Notes under the pieces: generated by a model
Told to the model about the DNA's origin: nothing
Databases searched by the model: none
The model's input: the letters and a program-made list of their open reading frames with translations, nothing else
Made by a program: the position numbers and the translations under genes
Shown: piece after piece, positions 10,555-20,511 of the stretch
How positions within the stretch are numbered: the first letter of the stretch is position 1
How the letters are laid out: the number at the start of each line of letters is the position of its first letter
NCBI GenBank assembly: GCA_003427395.1
Contig: BFEA01000081.1
Coordinates: 890,624 to 937,686, forward strand
Reading direction: 5' to 3'
DNA length: 47,063 nt
Source of the DNA: Chara braunii
Lineage: Eukaryota; Streptophyta; Charophyceae; Charales; Characeae

Positions 10555-10934
10555 TGAGCGGCCTAGCTCAGTTGGTAAGGCAGGCAAGTGCCATTCAGGA
10601 GGTCTTGGGTTCAATCCCCGTTGGCTTCATTGACCTTCCTGGGCAAGCTTGGCGCCCGCCACCTAGAGATATGCCGTTGGTCCCCCTGAGTGGCATTGAG
10701 CAGAGACTGCTGATGTTCATAGGGGGAGGGGACCGGAGGGGAGGCACAGTGACTGGCCCATGGAAGAAGCTCGGTCCTGATGCTACCGGCTGACCCCTGG
10801 CTGGTATCGCCCACCTGCTGCAGCAGGTATCGCACCTGCTAGTGGGTGCAGCTGCCGCAAGTTCCCTCGTTGGAGGCTTGAGCATGGATGTGGCTACTAT
10901 GGGGTTCCCCGTAATACTAAATGACAAAAAAAAA
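10555..10934 (+). mobile_element. tRNA-derived SINE
   Basis: The head contains an A-box-like TAGCTCAGTTGG (10564-10575) and a B-box-like GGGTTCAATCCCC (10608-10619), spaced as in a tRNA gene. These act as an internal RNA polymerase III promoter. A body of about 300 bp follows, and the copy ends CCGTAATACTAAATGAC plus A9 at 10926-10934. Length and layout fit a plant SINE mobilised by a LINE. Target duplications were not identified, and the family is not named from memory. Confidence 0.8.
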
Positions 10935-11028
10935 GGCCAGAAAGGCCGTCCTGTCCAGATTTGACAGGTAATTGAATTGGTTGGGCTTAAAGAATTGCCT
11001 TAAAAATAAAAAAAAAGGGTCACCCGGC

Positions 11029-11469
11029 CGAGCCGGGAAATGGAGGTCACCCGGGCGGCCTGGCTGGTAGCCTAGTGCATACATAAAATATATTTGTATT
11101 TTTATTTGTTTCCAGAAAAGAGTTTTTTTTCTTTTTTATTTTTTTTACCACGAAGAGCTTTTATTATTATATGCCAGGAAGCGGGCCTGGCGTCCCTCAC
11201 AAAAATTCCGTGGTCCAGTTTAAGGGAAAGACATCATCGGTCAGGCCCAAAAACGGGCCCAGAACACATTACAAAACCACACCAATATTCCTACTATACA
11301 CAGGTTCAAAAGCGGCAAACCCTAACCATTGTTAGTTTCTCCCAGTATCTTTTTTTCAGATTTTTTGGATTTTTTTTCCTTTTATTTTTGCTGGGACCAT
11401 CTTTAGTCCTTGCATGGGCGGGCTGCTCGGGCAAGCAAGGTGACCTAGGCGGCCCGGCTGGTAGCCTAG
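11029..11469. mobile_element. TAGGCTACC-family ends, two right-hand termini
   Basis: CTGGTAGCCTAG occurs at about 11064-11075 and 11458-11469, each preceded by GGGCGGCCTGG or GGCGGCCCGG. The second is also preceded by TAGTCCTTGCATGGGCGG, the internal 'GTCCTTGCA' word of the family. Between them is AT-rich sequence. Probably two truncated copies. Confidence 0.6.
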
Positions 11470-12984
11470 AAACATTCAGAAAAAAAAACTATTCCAATGA
11501 CCCACCTTCAGCCATCTGCGTGGATGCCGGCCAGAGGTCGAACCTTGTGGTCAAAGGTCCGCATAAAGGGGCAAAAGTCACGCTCCCAGTCTGAGAAGAG
11601 TCGGGGAAAAAGGCCTAAGGCCATGGGGTACCCCAGGCCAAGTCAAAAACGGCCTTCAGAGGCCCTACGGCCAACAGTTGACCTGGGGAAAGTCAACAGT
11701 CAACCCAAGTACGGGATTCCAGACCCAGGGGTCAAAGTCAACCCGCTGGTCAGCCACGGCCGTTGATCAGATGCACATCTTTTTGGTTGTCTGCTGGTAT
11801 CCAGAAGATTCCAGTCCAACTGGGACACAAAGGGAATTGGGACTGCGCTGCATCCAGGCCATCGGTTGCTGATTCATTTGGACGGTCGACAAGAGGAGAC
11901 CAGAGGCCGGTCAACGCGAGTCGACATTGTAAAGTTGACCCAGCCCCTGCGCCTTGCACTGGCTTGATGCTGGTTCGACGACGCAACGCTGCGGGAACAT
12001 TATGCTGGTGCCAGTGTCTGAGTCTGGGCGCCAGCCAGGAGGGTGGATATGCTGATGCGGCCATAGCTGCGTGGAGTTTGACATTGATAGGAGAGGAGGC
12101 GAGGAGGAGGAGGATCTGGACTGTGGAGTTTGCATGTGTGATGAGGAGAGGCTTACCTGGACTTACGTGTTACGTGAAGGGTGATCTGCTGCTCGTCTTC
12201 AAGAGGACCTGCGCCATCCTCATTAGCTGTTGCTGACGTGGACTGAGGATGGATCCATTGATGTGACCTGCACAAGTACATGTCAGAGATCGTCAGAGGA
12301 GTGCTGATTTGCTGAGTTGGCGATAGTGGGAGATGCGGGAGGAGGAAGTGGGCAAGAGGAGGGAACTATTGATTCACGTGGGACTCTCCTCCTCCTTCTC
12401 TTCCTATCTGTCTATTCTCCCCAGTCTCTCATTCTCTTCTCTGGGCCACGGGATGATGAGAGATTTCATGTACTTTGCCTTGGACTTATAATCGATTGTT
12501 GGAGACAGCAGTATTGTGCTGTATCAGACTTGCATCATGACATGTTTGAGCTTCTCATCCGATTGGGTACATTACACTATGTTATGGAGGATGGAAGTCC
12601 AAAGAACGTCTGGCTGAGGGTCGTTCAGAAATTCATTTTCAAATTGGAAATTAAAAAAAAACGAAAAAAAAGAAAAGAAGATCAAGATAGAAAAAAGCAG
12701 AAGACATATTTGATGCTAGGAAGATTTTCATGATCGGACGGTCGCCGGGGCGTGACGCCCGGGTGACCCGGTCATGGCAAAAAAAAAATAAAAAAAATTG
12801 GCGGTGGTTTTTTTTCACGCTCTCCGAGAGGAGCCCAAATCCGGGCTCTTTTCTTTTTTTGAGTGTTGGCTGTCAAGGGGGAGAAAGGGGAGTGTAAATG
12901 AATTTTAAAGGGGCTAAAGGCGAGAAGGTTAACAACAGTCGTATTTTTCATCACCACTTCAGGACCATTCAGGATTTTCAGAGG
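11470..12984. other. unassigned, many TTGAC/GTCAA words at the start
   Basis: Between 11575 and 11945 there are at least six GTCAA or TTGAC words, the core of plant WRKY-binding W-boxes. From 12000 to 12730 the sequence is of ordinary composition. The 157- and 138-residue frames there carry no domain I recognise. Around 12738-12775 there is another GCCCGGGTGACCCGG word like the TAGGCTACC family. Confidence 0.4.
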
Positions 12985-13095
12985 ACCACCTTCTTCCCCC
13001 CGAACTCAATGCACCCTAATCGTGACTGTATACGAGCTATAAGTCAGGTCCAATAGTCATATTGAGTGTCCATCGTATTCAGGGAAAGAGGGTAG
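12985..13095. mobile_element. degenerate CTACC...GGTAG MITE
   Basis: ACCACCTTCTTCCCCCCGAA at the left and AGGGAAAGAGGGTAG at the right form weak inverted ends. The interior (GCACCCTAATCGTGACTGTA) is close to that of the copy at 13242-13361. Confidence 0.5.
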
Positions 13096-13241
13096 AAAGC
13101 TGAGAGGATTGTCAGGAAGCACCGTGAAAGTCAGGAAACACAGAGAAAATTCTCCTGAAGCAGAGAGGACCCTAATCAGAGGGGATCCTGTCAGCTTGCT
13201 CGACTCCACACTTGGTGTGGTCATAGATTTGAATTTCGTAG

Positions 13242-13361
13242 TACTGTCTTCCCCGAAGGCACCCGCGTTTTTACTGTATCGGGCTGCATCCTAATCGTGA
13301 ATGTATAAGCTATAAATTGCAAGTCATATTGACGGTCTGTGGTACTCAGGGGAAGACAGTA
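13242..13361. mobile_element. 120-bp MITE with 13-bp inverted ends
   Basis: Ends TACTGTCTTCCCC and GGGGAAGACAGTA are exact complements. The interior includes ACTGTATCGGGCTG, also found at about 13595-13612 in a third fragment. Same family as 1684-1794. Confidence 0.7.
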
Positions 13362-13425
13362 GGAAGCAGAGAGGATCGTCAGAAAGCAGAGTGTACCCGG
13401 ACGAAACCTTTTTTTTTTTTTTTTT

Positions 13426-13477
13426 AATTTGGACCATTTCTCGAATTATGCATGTCATCCTTGAAAGCGCAGGGGCC

Positions 13478-13509
<32 letters not shown>

Positions 13510-13527
13510 ACGGATGTCCCGAAGGAC
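13426..13527 (-). pseudogene. U6 snRNA retropseudogene
   Basis: U6 is the catalytic spliceosomal RNA. The minus strand reads as full-length plant-type U6: GTCCTTCGGGACATCCG at the 5' end, AAATTGGAACGATACAGAGA, the ACAGAGA box and AGATTAGCATGGCCCC, ending TCGAGAAATGGTCCAAATT. A 4-nt insertion (TTTC) follows GCGC. The 3' end runs into a ~17-nt poly(A) (poly-T on the plus strand, 13409-13425), and GACGAAAC flanks the copy on both sides (13400-13407 and 13533-13540). Poly(A) plus a target duplication indicate LINE-mediated retroposition, not a native polymerase III gene. Confidence 0.9.
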
Positions 13528-13540
13528 CCCCTGACGAAAC

Positions 13541-14498
13541 TTATAATTTTTCATTTTTCACACTACTATCTGTCCTGGAACACCACCACCTGCTTTTTTA
13601 CTGTATCGGGCTGTATTCGTTCATGATGGGGGTGCGTTATACCATGGTTGTATGAATGCTATGGAGTTGACGACGGCCCAGCTTCTTCACATCGGATAGA
13701 TGAGGTTTTGTCACATAATCGATGTGAAAGAATTTTGAATTTTGAATGATCTTCTCAAATGTAACTCAGATCCGAGTGACAGTTCCTGATGCAACCAACC
13801 TGAAGCCAAAAAAAGAAACCTCTGGGTAAGGACTCTCTTGGAAATTCTCGAATCTTTGTTCTTATAGATATCAAATCTTTTAATTGGATTTTGGATTTGA
13901 AACGAGTAAGGAGAGAGAAAAATAATAAAAAAATATTGTCTTGATCTTGTACATGGGTTTCCAACTTCGCACCCTCATGAAAGCTTCTTTTGGTGTGTGT
14001 GCACTTGTATGTTTTCTGTGGCTCTTCCAGGGAGGACCTGTAACTTCAGACGCCGAGCTGGGGTTTGTGTTCTCTGTACCGGGTGAGCGCCATATCTTGG
14101 TGCTGTTCAACCGCCTGAAGTTGGAGGAATGACATAGGACATAGATGCAAGAAAGAGTCCATACCTTCCAGAAAACTCCGTGCTGCGGCCGAAGGACCTG
14201 TGAACCGTCTGAACTCCCACTGCAGCCTGCAAGCTGCCAGTATCCGAGGTTCAGCGTAAGGAGCAGACTAGCCTGGAAGACAGGCCAGCCATCTTCAAGT
14301 CCATTTCTCCAGTTCCTCATGCTACTTCCTTCGCACCAGGAGAGGTGGTTTTCCATAGAATGGGAGGCAGCATGTTGTTGTCGAGCAGGTGCCAATAGCA
14401 GGCGCCAATTTTCACTCAGGAGGGTGGGAGAAAGAAAGGCCCGCTTGTGAAGGGGGGAAGGGACAGGCTAAATAAGCTTTGCAAGTTCTAGATGCGGA

Positions 14499-14529
<31 letters not shown>

Positions 14530-16301
14530 AGGGAGAGGGAGGGAGAGAGAGAGAGAGAGAGAGAGAGATGGTATGGGTTGTGCACCTTCTGGGTGTTGCT
14601 GGCAGACTGGATTTGATGAGATGATTATTCCCCAAGACTAGTGGGGTTCTGTAAAGAATGTTCGGAAAACAGCAGAGAACAGGAGCTTCCCGAGGGAGCA
14701 GGCTGTGTGCACACCATGTGTTTGAGCCAAGGCAGACACCGTCCAATGGGATGCGAGTCCAAGACTGTGACCCTTCCCTCTGGGAAGTGATTTTGCCAGT
14801 TCCTGTCCTGCACTGTATATCATTTAACAATATAGGCCCTGCCACCCAGGTATGTATTAGCTAGCTATGCGTTGCGGACCTCCCACCTGTCCCCCCACCA
14901 GGCTCCTCCCTTTCCACCCTCCCTTCTTGCGTCTGATGACTGTTTCCTGTATAACTTCATGGGTTGGCTAACTGTCACAATGGCCACCCACGGTTGTTGC
15001 CGAGCTCCACTTCATTCACAAGTCTGGGATGTGAGGGCATTTCCAAGGACATCAAATTTGGCTCGGTGGGTCTCCGATTGAACAACATGAAATTCAAAGA
15101 AGCCCGCCATCCAACCCGACATAGTGGCGAGACGCCGAGACCCAATGTTGTGATTAACTCTGGCGGGGAGAATGTATCCGGGAGCCAACAGACCAACGGC
15201 GTTACGATCCGGAAGCTGCAGCGTGGTTGTTTGGTTCTCCTTCTGCCCTGTAAGAGTTGAACTGACGAGAATCTATTTGGGGAGAGCGATCTGCGGTTGT
15301 TGCTTATAGCGCTGTCAAGTGCAATTTCTCCACATTGGCATCCATCGGTCGAGTTGCTGCTGCCCTTTTTTCACCACAATAACTCGCAGGCCCTCCCGAG
15401 GTCATCAGCTCATATACATATATAATATATACGTATTCGTGGACTGACGTATGAATGCGCTGGGCGTTGGCCGCGCAAAGGGCATCTGGGGGTTGTCACC
15501 GTCCAGCTTAGCTGCCCCATGGCAGCGATCCTCTGTGATTTGTGTGAAGGGCTGTGCTTATCAGGCAGAATTTGCCCCTGATGACCCTTCAGCGTTGCTG
15601 TGGGGTGCGACGAGCTGGCAAGCGGCTTCTCCTCTGCCTACTGGACTTTGCAGATGAAGTTGGAAGATACACTTGTCAAAGGTATGCGCTCGAAACCGCC
15701 GCCCATGTCTCAAAATACGGACGTTGACTCATTGTTGGGTTGACGGCAAACAACGAACTTGGACGAGTAGATTAGGAATCGAGTGCTCATGTTTGCAACT
15801 TTGCAGTCTGCTCCAGCTGCAGCAGAGGGAAGCTAAGCTTGTGACTGTCCGTCGGTCGTTGTTTGATTTCGCCCCCCTTAGATGAAACAAGTAGATTGAA
15901 TGATCATAGCAGCTAATCGACATGTCTCTGACATTGTGAAAGATGATGATAGGCTTGGAGCTTGCGCATTTGCATTTGCTAATGCAAATTGAGAAAAAGG
16001 GGACAATGACAGTGAATGACCTATTGAGTCTTGACGTAATTGCTGCGGGGTAAGGATGAGCAGCGTACAATCGATGATGGCGGTGACTTCCGTCACAAGT
16101 CCTGTATAGTTGTATTGTTTTCAAGTAGTGTTATCTTGATGTTTTCAAAAATTCTGCAAAAAGAGTGCACTCAAAGTGATGCTTGTTATGGCCACATGAG
16201 ATTCGGCGACAAGGTTGAAGGTACCTATTTTCCCACAACCTTCACTGAAATGGTGCTTGCAGAACTGGTCCTGGAAAAAAGGAAATTAGGTTGTGACCTG
16301 G
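13541..16301. other. unassigned sequence, possible host exons not proven
   Basis: The least repetitive part of the window. The plus frame 13941-14132 encodes about 60 residues with a hydrophobic stretch (GVCALVCFLWLF) that could be a signal peptide or membrane segment. Plus frames 14964-15260 and 15451-15657 have no family I know. An AT-rich TATA-like stretch (ATATATAATATATAC) lies at about 15419-15432. Overlapping minus frames of similar size (for example 14395-13880) mean none can be called a gene on length alone. A perfect 8-bp inverted repeat of the octamer ATTTGCAT sits at 15968-15989. Confidence 0.3.
14496..14568. repeat. poly(G) followed by (GA)n
   Basis: A G-run of roughly 30 followed by GGGAGAGGGAGG and (GA)n. 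Such long G-runs are prone to sequencing and assembly error. Confidence 0.95.
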
Positions 16302-16360
16302 GGGGGGGGGGGGGGGGGGGGGGAGTGTGGGTGTGTGTGTGTGGGTGGGGGGGGGGGGGG

Positions 16361-16414
<54 letters not shown>
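16302..16414. repeat. poly(G), (TG)n, poly(G), (GA)n composite tract
   Basis: G-run, then GTGTGGGTGTGTGTG, a second G-run and about 25 GA units. The exact length is unreliable. Confidence 0.95.
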
Positions 16415-16416
<2 letters not shown>

Positions 16417-17176
16417 CTCTAGTCATGCATCACACCCTCCCCTCTTTTTTTTTCTTTTTTTTTTCCTTGTTCTGAGATGCTTTTTTCGGTTTCGACTTTT
16501 CCGTTTTTGAAGTTTGTTCCCATAACCCTCCAGTAGAAGTGCGCTCCTGCCGCAGATCACCCGTTGTTAGTAGAGTTCTTGTGGCTTGTTTTTTTTTTTT
16601 TTTTTTTTCTGTTCTGAGAAACTTACAGGAGACTAGTGCCATGTGATGCGTAACCACAAGGCTAGCAGGAAAAGAAAGCCATAAAAAGAGAGCAATAGCA
16701 AGCAATCAAGATTTTTCACCACCCATTGGTGTTGAAGCCTTGAAGGTAATTCTCGAAATTTCTGGCCAGAACCGCATCTTCCCCCTTTACGACAGGTTGT
16801 GGTCCCCACCTGCTTTACCATTAAGCTATTTCCCCTGTCAATCCACCAGTGCCATTTCAAAAACTTGAAGTCCAAAGATCCAAAATTAAACCCCGGGGTG
16901 CGAGTTGTCTCTTTTCCCTTTTTGTTTTTATGTTTTGCCCTTTTTATTTTCCCGGCTTTGAATTTTGTCCACACAGTCCTGCAGTCAAAGTGCTCCTGCC
17001 TAAGATCACCCTGGGCTCCTCAAGATTTCCACAACCCTCTCTCTCTCCCCCGCCCCCCTGTTTTGTTTCTAATCCTCTGTCCAATCTGGCACAACCTGGC
17101 GTTCTCATCCTTTGTCTGGTGTCATATGAAGCTTTTAGGAAATTGCACCAGCTACGTCCTTTTGGAGTTCATCTTC
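16415..17176. other. unassigned, pyrimidine-rich
   Basis: Several T-runs (16446-16466, 16589-16609) and a CT-rich stretch at 17038-17060. A word resembling a tRNA B-box in reverse (AAATTAAACCCCGGGG, about 16884) might mark an old SINE but is not enough for a call. Confidence 0.35.
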
Positions 17177-17488
17177 CTACCATCTTAACCCGAAAACAAG
17201 GTACTTACCATGAATACGAATACAAGGTACATACCTTGTAGAACAAATTTTAGGGTGCAACTTTCCGAAGGCATGGAGGGGGGGTGGGGAATATCTATAT
17301 AGTAAATATTAGTAATAAATTAATAATATCACAAATAGAACATCGTCGACCCCTACCAGGAAGGGGCTGCAGCGTGATGCTCATTTTTATTTTTTATTTT
17401 TTTTTAAGAACACTTTTTTTTTTAAGAACGCATTGACTGCGCTGCATGCTCACGATCCGGCATGCATTTGAATGCTAGTTGGGTTTGA

Positions 17489-17558
17489 GTGTGTGTGTGT
17501 GAGAGAGAGAGAGAGCATTGCACCCGTGTGTGGGAGCAGGTGAGTGGACAGCGCATGC

Positions 17559-17626
<68 letters not shown>

Positions 17627-17661
17627 ATTGCACCCGTGTGGAAGCAGGTGCGTGGACAGCN

Positions 17662-17708
<47 letters not shown>
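17489..17708. repeat. (GA)n minisatellite with a ~36-bp interspersed unit
   Basis: GCATTGCACCCGTGTG plus GAGCAGGTGAGTGGACAGC occurs at about 17515 and, slightly changed, at about 17626, each between GA arrays. A single N at 17661 falls at the junction of unit and array, so the copy number may have been collapsed in assembly. Confidence 0.85.
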
Positions 17709-17709
<1 letters not shown>

Positions 17710-17902
17710 TCAACTAGGCGCCTTCTGCCCCCAACGATCAAGTGGAGTATCTGCTTCGATCAGTTTCATATCCGATCTTTCCTGCCCGCACGATCAAGCG
17801 TAGTATCTGCTCCATTGGGTTTCATATCTGATCCGCGGTCCATTGAGACCTTTTTATTTATATAAAAAAAAAAAAAAAGCACGCGAGCGCACGCGCGCAC
17901 CC

Positions 17903-17903
<1 letters not shown>

Positions 17904-17975
<72 letters not shown>
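17904..17975. repeat. (GA)n microsatellite
   Basis: About 35 GA units, inside the inverted-repeat element at 17177-18133. Confidence 0.95.
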
Positions 17976-17977
<2 letters not shown>

Positions 17978-18193
17978 GCATGACAGTTTCAAGGCAAACC
18001 TCGAATACAAGGTACGTACCCTGTATTCGAGGGTACCTTCTATTCAAAAATTTAACAGCGATTTCTTCGAACCCGTTTTTCGGAGGTAACTTGAATACAA
18101 GGTGCGTACATTGTTTTCGGGTTAAGATGGTAGTTTTCATATTTGCTGCTGCTGATTCTGTATCTGGCCAGCATCAACTGCAAGATGCACAGC

Positions 18194-18960
18194 GGCAGCA
18201 TTTCCCCACCCCCCATGGGGTGAAGATGTGCCGAAAGAAGATAAAAGACCAATAAGGCACACACCTCACATCAAAATTTTCAGAAAAATAAATAAAGAGA
18301 AGTGAATAAATGAGTAGGTGGATGAGAGTAAAGAGAACTAAGTTTTGGATTTTTCAAAAGTGTTGGCAGCATTTTGTTACCCCCATGGGGTCGACATGAG
18401 CAATCAAGAAAATGACACATCGCACATCAAAATAAAGAGAACTAAGTTTTGGATTTTTCACAAATTTTGGCCACATTTCGTTACCCCCATGGGGTCTAAA
18501 TGTGCAATCAAGAAAATGACACACCGGCGACACCGCACATCAAAATTTTCAGAAAAATAAATAAAGAAATGAATAAAGAGTAGGTGGGGAGAGTGAAAAG
18601 AACTAAGTTTGGATTTTTCAAAAAAATAGGCAGCATTTCATTACCTCCACGGGGTTGAAATGTGCAGTCAAGACAGCATTTCATTACCTCCATGGGGTTG
18701 AAATGTGCAATCAAGAAAATGACTAAGTAAAAAGATGAAATTTACCCTTAAGGGGTCAATAGGTGGAGGAGAGTAGAGAGAACTAACTTTTGGATTTTTT
18801 GGCAGCATTTCGTTACCCCCATGGGGTCGAAATGTGCAATCAAGAAAATGACTAATCCAAAAAGAAAAAAAAAAGAAAAAAAAGGAAAAAAAAAAAAGAA
18901 TAATAAATAAAAAGAGGAAATTTTGTCAGCACTTTGTTACCCCCAAGGGTCAGATGTAAC
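18194..18960 (+). promoter_or_regulatory. seven tandem hairpin monomers upstream of LINE B, possible LINE promoter
   Basis: The core GGCAGCATTTCGTTACCCCC followed by ATGGGGTCGAAATGTGCAAT and CAAGAAAATGAC recurs at about 18194, 18364, 18469, 18629, 18673, 18801 and 18925. Each core is an imperfect palindrome: CATTTC pairs with GAAATG, and ACCCC with GGGGT. Units are joined by AAAGAGAACTAAGTTTTGGA-type linkers. The array ends about 120 bp before the endonuclease frame of LINE B, the position where tandem 5' monomers act as promoters in some other L1 elements. That role is inference. Confidence 0.6.
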
Positions 18961-19059
18961 CGTTCCAAGCAGTAATGGAAGAACATTCTAACGCCCAACC
19001 TCATAGTGGGACAAGCAACATCACAAAGAGATTCAGACTCACATCGAAGCCGATACTAT

Positions 19060-19850
19060 CAAGGAAATTAGAAAATAACGTGAAATCACCTGTGTATCAT
19101 GGAACATTAATGGCTTGGCCTCCATACTGGACGGCCTAATGAAAAGGAGAAACCTCACCGAAACCTTAGGATGGTTTGGTCCTAACCCCCCACACATAAC
19201 ATGCCTACAAGAAACTCACCTAACTAACCGCAGTGAACTCAACAAAATACAGTTAGCCCTCATAAGGAAACTAACCTTCGTCAAAACGGCCTTCTGAACC
19301 AAAGCTGCAGAAAACGGTTCAACAGGAATTGCCATCCTCCTCCATCAGAAATCGTCTGCTAGTGAAGCATTAAAAATACAAAATGTCAACCAAGAGAATA
19401 CCTCAGGCAGGTGGATCAAGATGGATATCAAATTCAAAGAAGAAGACCTATCCATCATAGGCATCTGCGGCCCGAACACACCACAGGATAAAACCCCATT
19501 TTTTCTTACAATCGAACAACTCATCCCCTCACTAACACCTCCTTTCATCATGGGAAAAACCTTATGGACCCATACCGCCTATTATATCCTGAAAGCAAGA
19601 GATACACGTACATCAGAAAAACCTCATTGGGCCGAACATCCTTCTCAAGAATAGACTTCTTTCTCACGACAGTTTTATATCCTGAAAGCAAGAGATACAC
19701 GTGCATCAGAAAAACCTCATTGGGCCGAACATCCTTCTCCATAATAGACTTCTCTCTCACAACAGTTTCACTAACAGGGGACTTACAAGACTGCACCACT
19801 CATTACAATCCATATCATAAAGGATTGGATCACTAAGTCGTAACCCTAGC
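19060..19850 (+). pseudogene. LINE B endonuclease fragment
   Basis: Plus-strand translation gives CVSWNINGLASILDGL, then CLQETHLTN (catalytic Glu box), a stop near 19297, then IAILLHQKSS, GRWIKMDIKFKEEDLSIIGI and TPPFIMG where an active enzyme would continue with a D-W-N box. Instead the frame leads into a duplicated segment whose alternate phase reads RTSFSRIDFFLTT, the C-terminal end of an L1 endonuclease. No RT follows on the plus strand. It is a relative of LINE A but clearly divergent. Confidence 0.85.
19575..19765 (+). repeat. ~100-bp tandem duplication within LINE B endonuclease
   Basis: ATATCCTGAAAGCAAGAGAT through ACATCCTTCTC and AATAGACTTCT occurs twice in a row (from about 19582 and about 19677), with few differences. 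Confidence 0.9.
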
Positions 19851-20243
19851 CATTAGACTCACTAAAGAGGGATACACAGGTAAGAGTTTCTACCGCTTTA
19901 ACAACGCGCTAATCTCTTACTCTACTCTCCAAAATTTCCATCTTTCTCTCATTCTCCCACCCTCCTCTCCTTTTTCATCCCCTACTCAACCCCCATCCTC
20001 CCCTCCAAACTACCATCTCAAAATCTCTCTATTTCTCACCTCTCTCCCTCTTTTCCCAGTACTTTCTCATCCCTCCCTCCACCAACTTCGAAATTTTCTC
20101 GTTTTCTTATTTTGTGTTCCTCTTCGATTGTTTTTGTTTTTTTTTTCCCCAAAAAATTGAATTATCTTATTACCTCCATCCTTTTCAATTTCTTTATTTT
20201 TTTAATTTTTTAAATTTACTCTGAAAATTCAAATTTCTTTGCG
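19851..20243. other. unassigned, strongly pyrimidine-rich
   Basis: 19915-20110 is C/T-rich with many CTCTC and CCCTCC words, followed by T-rich sequence. No coding signal. Confidence 0.5.
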
Positions 20244-20293
20244 GCATCCTCAAATCTTTTTAGGACTCACAGGTTCGAATCCTGTAGGATGCT
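20244..20293 (+). pseudogene. truncated tRNA-Arg-like fragment, organelle type
   Basis: GCATCCT (20244-20250) and AGGATGC (20286-20292) make a perfect 7-bp acceptor stem, and ACAGG-TTCGAAT-CCTGT is an intact T arm. The D and anticodon arms are missing, leaving 50 nt. The acceptor and T arm resemble bacterial or organellar tRNA-Arg; with no anticodon this identity is tentative. Confidence 0.55.
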
Positions 20294-20302
20294 GAATGCT
20301 TC

Positions 20303-20389
20303 GGGAGAGTGGCCGAGTGGTTAAAAGTGACGAACTGTAAATCTGTTGAAGAAAAGATTTCTACGTAGGTTCGTGTCCTGCCTCTCCCA
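20303..20389 (+). pseudogene. plant-mitochondrial-type tRNA-Tyr (GUA), degenerate
   Basis: The acceptor GGGAGAG/CTCTCCC is perfect, with the D arm around GGCCGAGTGG, anticodon loop CTGTAAA (anticodon GTA) and T stem GTAGG/CCTGC. The sequence closely matches the native mitochondrial trnY of land plants as I recall it. Decay is visible: the 5' side of the anticodon stem is ACGAA, giving a mismatch and a wobble, and the T loop is TTCGTGT in place of TTCGAAT. It starts 10 bp after the tRNA-Arg-like fragment. Best read as an old mitochondrial insertion in nuclear DNA. Confidence 0.8.
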
Positions 20390-20511
20390 CTTCGTGGCTG
20401 TCATACATTCATGAATTACATGTAATGTACTTATGGGGGCAAAAGTCTAGGATGGATCTATACCCCTTGGGGGTTACAAAGTGTTGCCGGAATTTTCTCT
20501 TCCCCCTTGTT

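Larger units (their letters stand above)
17177..18133. mobile_element. 957-bp non-autonomous element with terminal inverted repeats
   Basis: The left end begins CTACCATCTTAACCCGAA and the right end is its reverse complement, exact over the first 23 bp and similar for about 20 more. Both subterminal regions contain GAATACAAGGTRC words in repeated and inverted order. The interior is AT-rich with three (GA)n blocks and no transposase. No convincing target duplication was seen. The terminus resembles the CTACCGTCTTCC MITE ends elsewhere in the window. Confidence 0.75.

Noticed and set aside
13426-13527. Functional U6 gene
   Set aside because: Poly(A) in place of a T terminator, a 4-nt insertion, flanking duplication, and no plant upstream promoter element seen.
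14941-14960. Second hammerhead from CTGATGA at about 14934
   Set aside because: No GAAA box or stem II follows in the required place.
16040-16510. Gly/Arg/Glu repeat frames at poly(G)-(GA)n tracts
   Set aside because: Simple-sequence translation. The same applies near 8730-9040, 14470-14850, 17420-18140 and 25770-26360.
20303-20389. Functional tRNA-Tyr gene
   Set aside because: The anticodon stem has a mismatch and the T loop is altered. A nuclear tRNA-Tyr would also usually carry an intron and another sequence.
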